DNA of 10,544 nt from Candidatus Iainarchaeum sp. (GCA_028714395.1 JAQTMJ010000013.1:1-10544); one strand, 5' to 3'; counted from the first letter of the stretch, positions 1-5,711 are shown. The notes: generated from the sequence alone by a model not told the origin. A program made the numbers and translations.

Positions 1-306
1 CCATAGGTTTCTGAGGAAGTCTTTTGGTCTTTCTCCCCTTGGAATAGCCTTGTCCTCTACTATCATAGCTTTCCGAGGAAGTTGTATAGAATGCGGTTCA
101 AATCCATAGTGCCTTTCTATCAGCGCCAAGCCTGCAAGCGCTTCTCTTGTAAATCTAGGGCGTCTGTCAAATCTGTTATCTGGATCAACTGCCTTAGCAT
201 GCATGCTATCCACAAAACCCCTCACTATGCGGGGGTCATGAAGTCCATGCAGCATTAAACCGAAAGAGTTTATCTGATTTCCATCAATTATTCTTTGTCT
301 TGCCAC
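1..306 (-). CDS. Hypothetical protein, N-terminal part (runs off the left edge)
   Basis: The minus strand is open for 102 codons from a GTG at 306-304 to the window edge. The GTG start is chosen because a strong archaeal ribosome binding site, AGGTGAT, lies at 317-311, four bases upstream; a TTG at 309-307 is too close to it. A TATA-like box sits 35 bases upstream. The visible part starts MVARQRIIDGNQINSFGLML and is rich in Arg, His and Asp, with no signal peptide or membrane segment. I recognise no family. Many codons end in A or T (aga, ata, gat), unlike the L11 and carA genes. The open frame, start signals and promoter argue for a real gene; its function is unknown. Confidence 0.65.
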   Translation of the reverse strand, partial: MARQRIIDGNQINSFGLMLHGLHDPRIVRGFVDSMHAKAVDPDNRFDRRPRFTREALAGLALIERHYGFEPHSIQLPRKAMIVEDKAIPRGERPKDFLRNLW

Positions 307-340
307 CAATATCACCTACGTTTATACATGCAGCCAACTA

Positions 341-348
341 TTTATAAA
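341..348 (-). promoter_or_regulatory. TATA box of the left-edge gene
   Basis: TTTATAAA reads the same on both strands. On the minus strand its centre lies about 38 bases upstream of the GTG start at 306. A start site 25-27 bases downstream would leave a leader of about 12-14 bases that still includes the AGGTGAT ribosome binding site. The rest of the 307-463 gap shows only a short T-rich tract on the minus strand (near 420-428) that might terminate the upstream surface-protein gene. Confidence 0.5.
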
Positions 349-463
349 TCCATCTTTTCACACAATAACCAACTTCCTATTTCGGGTTTTCTTTCCTAGA
401 CTAACCTCAAAGCTTCGAAGAAAAATAGATTTCGAGCCGGGCCCTGTGAAATTCCCGCATCCT

Positions 464-940
464 TTACCTTCGTGCAGCCAGCACTCCGAGCCCGAGCATC
501 AGGAAGAGCGGCGCGCACAATGGATTGGTTTCTCCGCTTGTTGCTGTTCCTGGCGTGCTCCCGTTGTTTCCATTGCCCGCGTTCGGATTTCCGGAGTTGG
601 TTCCATTTGAGCCGTTTCCAGCAGAGCCGCTTCCGCCCACGTTATATATGGTCCCTCCGTTCCCTCCGGGCACCCCGCTATCAGAGCCAGAACCCGGAGC
701 GGAGCCGCTGCATGCGGTGAAATTCGCGGCGCAATAGTTGCATGCATTCATGCAGTTCTGGTCCAGGTTCTTCGTCGCCCACACCCAGCATACGTAGCTA
801 TTGTTCTCCATTCCAACCGTCGCGTTGCATGTTGCGCAGCAGTTGCTCATGCACTGCTCGTATTCCCCATTGCACTGGGAAGTGTACGCAGAAAAAGACA
901 GGGCCGTAGCCAGCACCAGAAACAAGAGCACACTTTTCAT
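464..940 (-). CDS. Secreted Cys-rich surface protein with C-terminal sorting-like tail
   Basis: The protein has 158 residues. The ATG at 940 is preferred over an in-frame TTG at 952 because GGGTG (950-946) lies five bases upstream, and the resulting start MKSVLLFLVLATALSFSA is a clean signal peptide. Residues 23-77 form a compact domain with ten cysteines (23, 30, 34, 35, 38, 51, 63, 67, 70, 77), probably disulfide-bonded outside the cell. Residues 79-139 are a Gly/Asn/Ser linker. Asn-X-Ser/Thr sites (for example 39, 73, 109, 112 and 126) suggest N-glycosylation. The tail at 141-158 is LCAP, a hydrophobic stretch and a terminal ArgArg. That layout resembles archaeal CTERM sorting signals, notably the Cys-Gly-Pro type of Thermococcales. 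I know no family for the Cys domain. Secretion is well supported; the sorting mechanism is inference. Confidence 0.85.
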   Translation of the reverse strand: MKSVLLFLVLATALSFSAYTSQCNGEYEQCMSNCCATCNATVGMENNSYVCWVWATKNLDQNCMNACNYCAANFTACSGSAPGSGSDSGVPGGNGGTIYNVGGSGSAGNGSNGTNSGNPNAGNGNNGSTPGTATSGETNPLCAPLFLMLGLGVLAARR

Positions 941-970
941 CAGAACACCCAATTGTTATCGTTCGAAAGG

Positions 971-980
971 TTAATAAAAA
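971..980 (-). promoter_or_regulatory. Possible TATA box of the Cys-rich protein gene
   Basis: On the minus strand this reads TTTTTATTAA and is centred about 36 bases upstream of the ATG at 940. This position would give a short leader starting close to the GGGTG motif. The call rests on position and composition only. Confidence 0.35.
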
Positions 981-1009
981 CAGGATGGAGTGCCAAATTG
1001 AATTAGTAC

Positions 1010-1023
1010 AAAATAAAAATAAA
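1010..1023 (-). terminator. T-rich terminator after the tRNA gene
   Basis: The minus strand reads TTTATTTTTATTTT beginning two bases after the tRNA discriminator base. Archaeal RNA polymerase terminates at such T-rich tracts without needing a hairpin. Confidence 0.55.
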
Positions 1024-1038
1024 GCGCCCCCACCGCGA

Positions 1039-1126
1039 TTTCCAACGCAATAGGCATGTTCACCTTTCTTTTTGGGGGTGAAGCACTCGGCCCCTTTTTC
1101 TTTTGGAAAGAAAAAGGGGATATGTG
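1039..1126 (-). other. tRNA intron at noncanonical position 59/60
   Basis: A bulge-helix-bulge can be drawn at the junctions. T-loop bases TTCA (1132-1129) pair with intron bases TGGA (1045-1042), one pair being a wobble. The 3-base bulges AAC and AAT flank this 4-bp helix. Cutting each bulge after its second base removes 1126-1039 and restores the T-loop TTCAAAT exactly. The helix on the intron side of the 5' bulge is imperfect, so the motif is partly relaxed. AAA occurs on both sides, so pairing rather than sequence alone sets the junction. No homing endonuclease gene fits in 88 nt. Confidence 0.8.
1091..1119 (-). repeat. Perfect 13-bp hairpin inside the tRNA intron
   Basis: The arms at 1091-1103 and 1107-1119 are exact reverse complements separated by three bases. 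In the tRNA precursor they form a CCCCTTTTTCTTT / AAAGAAAAAGGGG stem that probably folds the intron into a rod beyond the splice sites. A second weaker stem (TTCACC 1059-1064 with GGTGAA 1077-1082) lies beside it. Confidence 0.85.
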
Positions 1127-1196
1127 TTTGAACGCGGATTACAACCTCCGCAGGGTCGCGTCCTGTCCAGGTTAGACTATGAGGGCGAATAAAAGG

Positions 1197-1207
1197 TATT
1201 TTAAATA
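1197..1207 (+). promoter_or_regulatory. TATA box of the zinc-ribbon/aEF-1beta operon
   Basis: The A/T-rich core around TTTTAAATA lies about 65 bases before the ATG at 1268. Transcription would start near 1228-1230 and give a leader of about 40 bases with a strong ribosome binding site. The flanks make a near-palindrome (GTATTTTAAATAC). Confidence 0.5.
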
Positions 1208-1211
1208 CTCA

Positions 1212-1221
1212 TTTTAATAAA
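1212..1221 (-). promoter_or_regulatory. Probable TATA box of the tRNA gene
   Basis: The minus strand reads TTTATTAAAA, centred about 30 bases upstream of the tRNA 5' end at 1186. That is the expected distance for transcription to start a few bases before the mature end. The closer A/T box at 1197-1207 would place the start inside the tRNA. Confidence 0.45.
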
Positions 1222-1254
1222 CAGATAGCTAATCAGCAGAATCTCATACATACA

Positions 1255-1260
1255 GAGGTG
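1255..1260 (+). promoter_or_regulatory. Ribosome binding site of the zinc-ribbon gene
   Basis: GAGGTG lies seven bases before the ATG at 1268. It decides the reading frame: a competing frame that begins inside this site lacks any family match. Confidence 0.75.
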
Positions 1261-1267
1261 TTTATAG

Positions 1268-1414
1268 ATGAAAAGATGCATGACCTGCGGAAAGATGGTC
1301 AAGGAATTCGTGGAGTTCCCCTGCCCGGAATGCAGCGCCAAGCTTGTGCGGTGCAACCACTGCAGGGAAGTGAAGAACCCCTACAAATGCGAGTGCGGAT
1401 TCCAGGGCCCCTAG
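1268..1414 (+). CDS. Zinc-ribbon micro-protein, COG2888 / HVO_2753 family
   Basis: The protein has 48 residues, starting MKRCMTCGKMVKEF and ending CECGFQGP. Eight cysteines form four half-sites: C4-x2-C7, C19-P-E-C22, C29-x2-C32 and C41-x-C43. This is the pattern of the archaeal two-zinc micro-proteins of COG2888, annotated as RNA-binding and translation-associated; the Haloferax member HVO_2753 is the best studied, as I recall. Length and Cys spacing fit the family. The next gene, for aEF-1beta, begins nine bases after the stop, and this pairing recurs in archaea. The two are probably co-transcribed, and the stop codon runs into the ribosome binding site of the next gene. The exact molecular role is not settled. 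Confidence 0.92.
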   Translation: MKRCMTCGKMVKEFVEFPCPECSAKLVRCNHCREVKNPYKCECGFQGP

Positions 1415-1423
1415 GTGGAATGA

Positions 1424-1672
1424 ATGGGAAAAGTCGCGGTTTCCATGAAGATTTTCCTGGAAGACCAGTCCAAACTCAATGAAACCCTGGAGGCCATAAA
1501 GAAAGTCGTGGAGGTGAAAAGCTCCAAAACCGAGGACATCGGCTTCGGCATAACCGCGCTCAGAATACTTTTCGTGATGGACGACCAGGGCGGCATGGAA
1601 GCGGTTGAGGAAAAAATAGCGTCCATCCCAAACGTGAGCCAGGCCCAGACCGAAGACGTGAGCCTGCTCTGA
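1424..1672 (+). CDS. ef1b: Translation elongation factor aEF-1beta
   Basis: The protein has 82 residues, MGKVAVSMKIFLEDQSKL to EDVSLL. It is the archaeal guanine-nucleotide exchange factor that reloads aEF-1alpha with GTP after it delivers aminoacyl-tRNA. The family features visible are the N-terminal MGxVxxxxKI strand, the helix at about residues 15-30 (leading into KVVEVKSS), the EDIGFGITALRILFVMDD strands and the short helix GGMEAVEEKIASIPNV. Most archaeal members are about 88-91 residues, so this one is slightly short at the C-terminus. The ATG at 1424 follows AGGTGG (1413-1418) at five bases; an ATG at 1420 is out of frame. Translation is probably coupled to the zinc-ribbon gene. The stop abuts the stop of the convergent beta-propeller gene. 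Confidence 0.93.
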   Translation: MGKVAVSMKIFLEDQSKLNETLEAIKKVVEVKSSKTEDIGFGITALRILFVMDDQGGMEAVEEKIASIPNVSQAQTEDVSLL

Positions 1673-3268
1673 CTACCTCTTTTTGTATACGAACAAATAG
1701 AATGCGGCGCCGAGCACCGCTATTATGGTGACTGCAACGCTGGCGATCATGACCACGTCGTAGCCCGAGTTCAGCACGACCAGCTCGTCAGTGTACCCGG
1801 TTTTCCTGACCAGCATGTTGAAAGTTCCGGTTTCATCCACGCGCACGGTGGCGGTGCAGTTCCTGGCCTGGAACGTTTTCTTTTCCACCACAACGCTGAA
1901 ATCGCAAATGGGCGCCCAGGAAGATGCGTAGGCCTTCACCTGGAAATCCCTGCCCTGGACAACGGAAGTGGGGCTCGCAATCGTCATTTTCTCCTTCTGC
2001 GCGTTTATGTCCCTCAGTATCACAACATAGGAATAGCTCCTGGACTCCTGCCCCACGCTGTCCGCAGCCCTGCACTCTATGAACATCCTGCCGAAATCAT
2101 ACTGGTTCGGGTCCAGCTCCAGCTGCCAGTTTGCGCCGCTCACCTGGGCCTCCTGCCAGCTCTGGTTGTTCACCCTCACCTGCGCCCTTGCGCCGGTGTA
2201 TTGCGAGAACACCCTTCCGCTCACGTTGAACCCTATATACCCGACGTTCTCCCCGGGTGAAGGGCTCTCAATCGTGCATGACCTGTCCGCTGTGTAAGAA
2301 TATGCATATCCGTCGTAGGAGCCGAAATAGAGTCTGTTGGAGTTGAACGCAGGATTGTGCACCCAGCCGCCGACCGAAAAGGACAGCACCACGTCCCCGG
2401 TTTTCGCATCCATGGCGTACACTCGGTTGCTGTTGCTCCCCGTGATTATGACATCCCTGCCCCCAAGCGAAGCAAGTTCCATGCCCCCCTGTATGGCTTC
2501 CGGGGTCCCGGTCTTCCATAGGAGTTGCCCGGTGCCCCTGAGCGCGTACAAATACCCGTTGTTGCTCCCGAAATAGAGCGTCCCGTTGCTGTAGAGCGGG
2601 TCGGACATTATCCACGCCCCTGTCTCGAAAGTCCAGAGCGTTTTTCCGCTGCCCAGGCTCACCGCGTACATTTTCCCGTCGGTGGAGCCCATGTACACCA
2701 CGTCATTGTATTCCGCCGGCCTTGATTTCCACGAAGCTGCAACTTTCACGCGGTTTATTTCGCTCCCGTTCTTGGCCAAAACCACGATATCGCTTCCCGA
2801 AGCGAAGATTATCCTGTCCTGCTCCACCAGGGGCTCCCCGAGCTGTTCCCCCTTCTCCGGAACATTCCACACCATGTTTCCCGCATAATCGTAAACCATG
2901 AGGCCCTGGTCCGTGGCCGCGTATATCCTGCTATCGTCGGTGCCTATGCCATACACCGTGGTTTCGTTCACTGTGCTGATGAGCGTCCCGCTCCGGTCCA
3001 GTATGCTTATGGAATCCTCTGAAGCCGCAACCAGGAACCCGCCCCCGAGCTTTAGATATTCCACCGGCTTGCCTATGGAAACCCTTTTTATGAGGCTCCC
3101 GGTCTGGGGATAAAGATAGCTCACCGTCCCGTCCCCAGAGCCTATGGCCATCTTGTCATCAAAAAATACGGGCCTGGCGTCTATGGGGCCTGAAGTGGGG
3201 AGCACCCACAGCTGCTCTGCGCATGCATATGCGATGAAAAAAACCAAAGCGAAAGCCAGGATTCTCAT
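1673..3268 (-). CDS. Membrane-anchored PQQ-type beta-propeller protein with Ig-like domains
   Basis: The protein has 531 residues. Residues 1-18 are a signal peptide. Residues 19-327 hold repeated propeller blades of the PQQ/BamB (YfgL) type; typical repeats are GSTDGKMYAVSLGSGKTLW (194-212), GSNNGYLYALRGTGQLLW (234-251) and GSYDGYAYSY (316-325). Residues 331-420 look like an Ig-like beta-sandwich with a Cys pair at 331 and 399. A second small beta domain at about 430-490 also has a Cys pair (455, 471). A membrane helix at about 504-527 ends in KKR, so the body faces outward with a short cytoplasmic tail. Such propellers usually serve as interaction scaffolds; no enzyme residues are evident, and PQQ binding is not implied. 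The ATG lies one base after the L11 stop with no clear ribosome binding site, suggesting translational coupling to L11. Confidence 0.88.
   Translation of the reverse strand: MRILAFALVFFIAYACAEQLWVLPTSGPIDARPVFFDDKMAIGSGDGTVSYLYPQTGSLIKRVSIGKPVEYLKLGGGFLVAASEDSISILDRSGTLISTVNETTVYGIGTDDSRIYAATDQGLMVYDYAGNMVWNVPEKGEQLGEPLVEQDRIIFASGSDIVVLAKNGSEINRVKVAASWKSRPAEYNDVVYMGSTDGKMYAVSLGSGKTLWTFETGAWIMSDPLYSNGTLYFGSNNGYLYALRGTGQLLWKTGTPEAIQGGMELASLGGRDVIITGSNSNRVYAMDAKTGDVVLSFSVGGWVHNPAFNSNRLYFGSYDGYAYSYTADRSCTIESPSPGENVGYIGFNVSGRVFSQYTGARAQVRVNNQSWQEAQVSGANWQLELDPNQYDFGRMFIECRAADSVGQESRSYSYVVILRDINAQKEKMTIASPTSVVQGRDFQVKAYASSWAPICDFSVVVEKKTFQARNCTATVRVDETGTFNMLVRKTGYTDELVVLNSGYDVVMIASVAVTIIAVLGAAFYLFVYKKR
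1680..1684 (+). terminator. Possible T-tract terminator of the aEF-1beta operon
   Basis: A CTCTTTTT tract lies just after the stop and already falls inside the convergent gene. The reciprocal T6 tract for the minus-strand operon is at 1612-1617, inside the aEF-1beta gene. Confidence 0.35.
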
Positions 3269-3269
3269 G

Positions 3270-3746
3270 CTATCCCGCGAAAATTGAATCGCGCCTGCCT
3301 TCCTTTATCTCCTTCTCCCCGAGCTTGGCGTCCTTTCCGTCAATGGTGACGCCCATGCTCACGCAGGTGCCTATTATCTCTCTTGCAACCTCCTTCGTGC
3401 TCTTTCCCTGGTTCTTGCCCTTCAGGCTCCGCGCCATCTCGGCAATCGCAGAGAGCTCCAGGTTCCCGACCTTGTCCTTGGTCCCCGAGCCTTTTTCAAT
3501 GCCCGCGGCCTTTTTCACAAGCTCGCTCGTTGCAGGGGCGCCCACTTCAATTCTGAAGCCCTTGCTCACCGTGTCAACAATTATCTTCACAGGCACTTTG
3601 AGCCCTGGGAACGCGCCGGTAGCCTTGTTTATCTCGGCTACCACCTGGCTCACGTTCACTCCGATGGGCGCAAGCCCTGGGCCCAGGGGCGGCCCTGCGG
3701 TCGCCTTTCCCCCTTCAACTATTACATTGAGTATTTTTTCTCCCAT
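3270..3746 (-). CDS. rpl11: Ribosomal protein L11 (uL11)
   Basis: The protein has 158 residues. It binds the GTPase-associated region of 23S rRNA and the L10/P-stalk and helps factor-dependent GTP hydrolysis. The N-terminal domain carries VEGGKATAGPPLGPGLAPIG and GVNVSQVVAEINKATGAFPG with the prolines typical of L11. The C-terminal rRNA-binding domain includes GTKDKVGNLELSAIAEMAR and ends VSMGVTIDGKDAKLGEKEI. The frame is open 46 codons further upstream, but family alignment puts the start at MGEKILNVIVEGG. A weak GTTGAT site lies just before it, and an ATG seven codons earlier (3767) is possible. L1, L10 and L12, frequent neighbours of L11, are absent here; a beta-propeller gene follows instead. 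Confidence 0.96.
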   Translation of the reverse strand: MGEKILNVIVEGGKATAGPPLGPGLAPIGVNVSQVVAEINKATGAFPGLKVPVKIIVDTVSKGFRIEVGAPATSELVKKAAGIEKGSGTKDKVGNLELSAIAEMARSLKGKNQGKSTKEVAREIIGTCVSMGVTIDGKDAKLGEKEIKEGRRDSIFAG

Positions 3747-3800
3747 TGAATCAACTCTTTTAAGCATTTTTTCAATTAGCGGATATATTTCAGGTAATGA

Positions 3801-3810
3801 GTTTAAAAAT
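3801..3810 (-). promoter_or_regulatory. Probable TATA box of the L11 operon
   Basis: The minus strand reads ATTTTTAAAC, which would start transcription near 3780 and give a leader of about 34 bases. A second A/T box (AAATATATCC, 3790-3781) would instead start it near 3760. The sequence does not decide between them. Confidence 0.4.
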
Positions 3811-3837
3811 ATGATGAAATGATAATGCCCGAGTAGG

Positions 3838-3867
3838 GAGTTTTCAATTCGTAGAAAGCGAAAACTC
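3838..3867. repeat. 8-bp inverted repeat between the L11 and PEP-synthase-like genes
   Basis: GAGTTTTC (3838-3845) and GAAAACTC (3860-3867) are exact reverse complements around a 14-base loop. It lies downstream of the PEP-synthase-like gene and upstream of the L11 promoter, so it could be a 3'-end structure or a regulator site. No T-run follows directly. Confidence 0.4.
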
Positions 3868-3893
3868 AGAATCGAAAATGGCATGGGAGTCAG

Positions 3894-5684
3894 TTAGTCA
3901 TCGAAAACCATCAGCTTTTTCCCGTTGCAGGCATAGCTTACCCCATCATATCTAAGATGGATGAAGTGCTTGTTCTCATCCACTATAGTTCCCCTATCCA
4001 GCAATTTTTTCGCCGCCTCAGCATCCCCTAACAATGCTGATACGATTCCAAGCTGCTCAAGATCGGTCGCGAAGTGTGCGCCCTCAGAGAATTCACCGCC
4101 ACCAATCTCAATTATGACACTGCTTCTCCCGATGTCAGACAGTTCGCAGGGTATGCCAAGAGAGCTCTCTTTTGAACCTATCCTGCCCGGAACGACCAGT
4201 GCATATCTTCTGCCGCTGTTTGCGAACTGCTCATTGAATCTTCCTATTGCCCGTGCTATAAAAGATGACGATGCGGAAAAGTCATCAGAACCAACGGAAT
4301 TTTTTACGAATAGCACATCGGTCAGTTTCGTCACGTTGCTGCGTCCCCTTATCTTCAGTTCGTCATCATGCTCGCGAATCTCAAGCAGGACGTTCCCGGC
4401 GTTGACTTCAGGAAGCACGATGCGGGCTTCGCTTACCGAATGCGGCCTTGTCTGGAGCACTACCAAATCCATGTTTCCATCCGGATTCAGTTCACCTGCA
4501 AATTCAGTGTCTGAGCCGCATAGAAAGCTCCTGTCCAGCCATCCGGACAAGTAGTGGATGAGTTGCGGCACGGCACTATCCAAGGTGCTCAGAAGCGACT
4601 TGAAATTATACTGCATGGAATAGCCTACTGGCTGGTACGGCAATCCGCACATCTCCTCCATCTGCCCGGTATCCTGGTTCCATTTCGCGCTGGTCAGTGC
4701 ATGCAGAAGCCTCTTGGACATCGTCCCGGTCTCGCGTTCCAACGCGGTCTCATAATCCAGGAAGTGCTGGATGGGCAGACGCACCAGGCCGGTTTCACTG
4801 TCCCTGAACTCCGGAAATCTTCCCAACAGGTCAATGGCATAGAAATACTTCTGGCTTTCTGTCCAACCCTCGCCGTGGTAGGATACCTTTGGTTTTGCAG
4901 GTGCGAACATGAAGACGCTTTCATTTTCCACGGCTCCGGGCCCCAGCCCTATGGCCAGTCTGCAAACCCCGTCATTTCTGCATATCCGTCCGTTTTCCCG
5001 CGGGATCCCTTTCTCAGGATACCCGTTTCTTGATAGTGCCACGCCGCTGAAAAACGGATAAAACAATCCTCCATAGTCCCTGCCTATGGCTTCGGTCAGT
5101 ATGACTGCCATGCCTTCCTTGTCGATAATCCCTGCCTTGGACCTGTACGCCCTTGCGTTCATGCAAAAATTGCTGGCCCAGACAATAAGGACGGCATCCT
5201 TCAAGTCATTGAGGTTCTGCTCCTTGGACCCATTATTCCTTACGAATACTGTTTTGTATACCCCGGAAAATGAGTGGTCGAACAGATCCTCCTTGCCCGA
5301 TGACCTCGCGCTCATGGGAATTCCATTGCGGGCGAAAAATTCAGATACATCCGAAAGCGCCATGACAAATGCTTCATCCAGTTCGCCCTTCCTTTCCAGA
5401 AAAGCTCTCATCACGTCGGCATCGTTTTTGCATTCCAATGCCCTCCGCTCAAGCCCTGTCTTCCGCACAAATTCGTTGAAAAAGCCGGTAGTCATGACGA
5501 AGCATTTCGGAAAACGTATCCGTATCATTCCTCCGCGCGTAAGGCCTTCGAATATCGGATCCTGCCTGATGTGCCTATTACAAATGTCAGATGCGAATAC
5601 AAGCCCGCGTGCTTTTCCGCCAATATTGCCGCCACCTTCTATTCGGTATATGGGGCCGCTGAGCTTGCTTATGCCATAAGTCAT
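3894..5684 (-). CDS. PEP/pyruvate-binding (PPDK N-terminal-like) ATP-binding protein, stand-alone form
   Basis: The protein has 596 residues. It matches the ATP-binding half of PEP synthase / pyruvate phosphate dikinase: the glycine loop GGGNIGGKARGL (17-28), MSARSSGKED (124-133) like the RSS motif, FSGVYKTVF (139-147), the GMAVILTEAIG strand (191-201), FFSGVALSRNGYP (211-223) and VVLQTRPHS (408-416). The phosphohistidine swivel domain and the PEP-binding barrel are both absent. Residues about 490-590 instead form a module with VVPGRIGSKESSLGIP and SEGAHFATDL. I recall this in bacterial proteins that fuse two receiver domains, an FRLPDG module and this enzyme-like half. The receiver part is the divergent neighbour here. 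The transcript is probably leaderless: no ribosome binding site, and a TATA-like TTTAAA about 25 bases upstream. Likely an ATP-dependent phosphotransferase or sensor; its substrate is unknown. Confidence 0.85.
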   Translation of the reverse strand: MTYGISKLSGPIYRIEGGGNIGGKARGLVFASDICNRHIRQDPIFEGLTRGGMIRIRFPKCFVMTTGFFNEFVRKTGLERRALECKNDADVMRAFLERKGELDEAFVMALSDVSEFFARNGIPMSARSSGKEDLFDHSFSGVYKTVFVRNNGSKEQNLNDLKDAVLIVWASNFCMNARAYRSKAGIIDKEGMAVILTEAIGRDYGGLFYPFFSGVALSRNGYPEKGIPRENGRICRNDGVCRLAIGLGPGAVENESVFMFAPAKPKVSYHGEGWTESQKYFYAIDLLGRFPEFRDSETGLVRLPIQHFLDYETALERETGTMSKRLLHALTSAKWNQDTGQMEEMCGLPYQPVGYSMQYNFKSLLSTLDSAVPQLIHYLSGWLDRSFLCGSDTEFAGELNPDGNMDLVVLQTRPHSVSEARIVLPEVNAGNVLLEIREHDDELKIRGRSNVTKLTDVLFVKNSVGSDDFSASSSFIARAIGRFNEQFANSGRRYALVVPGRIGSKESSLGIPCELSDIGRSSVIIEIGGGEFSEGAHFATDLEQLGIVSALLGDAEAAKKLLDRGTIVDENKHFIHLRYDGVSYACNGKKLMVFDD

Positions 5685-5705
5685 ATTATTATATTAAAAC
5701 AAACA

Positions 5706-5711
5706 TTTAAA
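5706..5711. promoter_or_regulatory. Shared palindromic TATA-like core of the divergent pair
   Basis: TTTAAA reads the same on both strands. Its centre is about 25 bases from the minus-strand ATG (5684) and about 27 bases from the plus-strand ATG (5736). Both distances suit leaderless transcription, and neither ATG has a close ribosome binding site. It may therefore serve both genes. Confidence 0.45.

Larger units (their letters stand above)
1025..1186 (-). tRNA. tRNA-Arg (anticodon GCG) with an 88-nt intron in the T-loop
   Basis: Read on the minus strand, every arm of a tRNA is present. The acceptor 5' strand GCCCTCA (1186-1180) pairs over all seven positions, one as a wobble, with TGGGGGC (1032-1026); G73 is at 1025 and no CCA is encoded. 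The D-stem GTCT pairs with GGAC, and G18 G19 are present. The anticodon stem CGACC pairs with GGTTG around loop CTGCGGA, giving anticodon GCG (1151-1149), which reads Arg codon CGC. The T-stem CCGCG (1137-1133) pairs perfectly with CGCGG (1037-1033), but the two strands are separated by the intron. Spliced, the T-loop is TTCAAAT and the mature tRNA is 74 nt. A20, C35 and G36 fit known arginine identity elements, and A15-T48 fits the Levitt pair. Nothing looks decayed, so I regard it as functional. Confidence 0.93.

Noticed and set aside
390..470. A tRNA-like patch on the minus strand (CCCGGCTCGAAATC and TAGTCTA).
   Set aside because: The would-be T-stem and acceptor strands have no complementary partners, no anticodon arm forms, and part of it overlaps the coding end of the Cys-rich protein.
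1091..1119. The 13-bp hairpin as an intrinsic terminator.
   Set aside because: It has no following T-run on either strand and sits inside the tRNA precursor, which needs transcription to continue to 1025.
1078..1131. A 17-codon reading frame (GTG start) after a GGGGGTG-like site on the plus strand, through the 13-bp hairpin.
   Set aside because: It lies opposite the tRNA intron, is too short, and its sequence is dictated by the hairpin.
1258..1482. A 74-codon plus-strand reading frame overlapping the zinc-ribbon and aEF-1beta genes.
   Set aside because: It is out of frame with both recognised families and starts inside the ribosome binding site of the zinc-ribbon gene.
3811..3817. A box C-like ATGATGA as part of a C/D-box guide RNA.
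   Set aside because: No CTGA box D is found at a suitable distance on the same strand.
3747..3884. Extension of L11 by 46 residues upstream.
   Set aside because: The extra residues match nothing in the L11 family and cover the promoter region; the family N-terminus starts at the 3746 ATG.
3961..5679. Three long plus-strand open frames opposite the PEP-synthase-like gene.
   Set aside because: The minus-strand protein has clear family motifs throughout; the antisense frames are low-complexity Ser/Pro/Leu-rich shadows.
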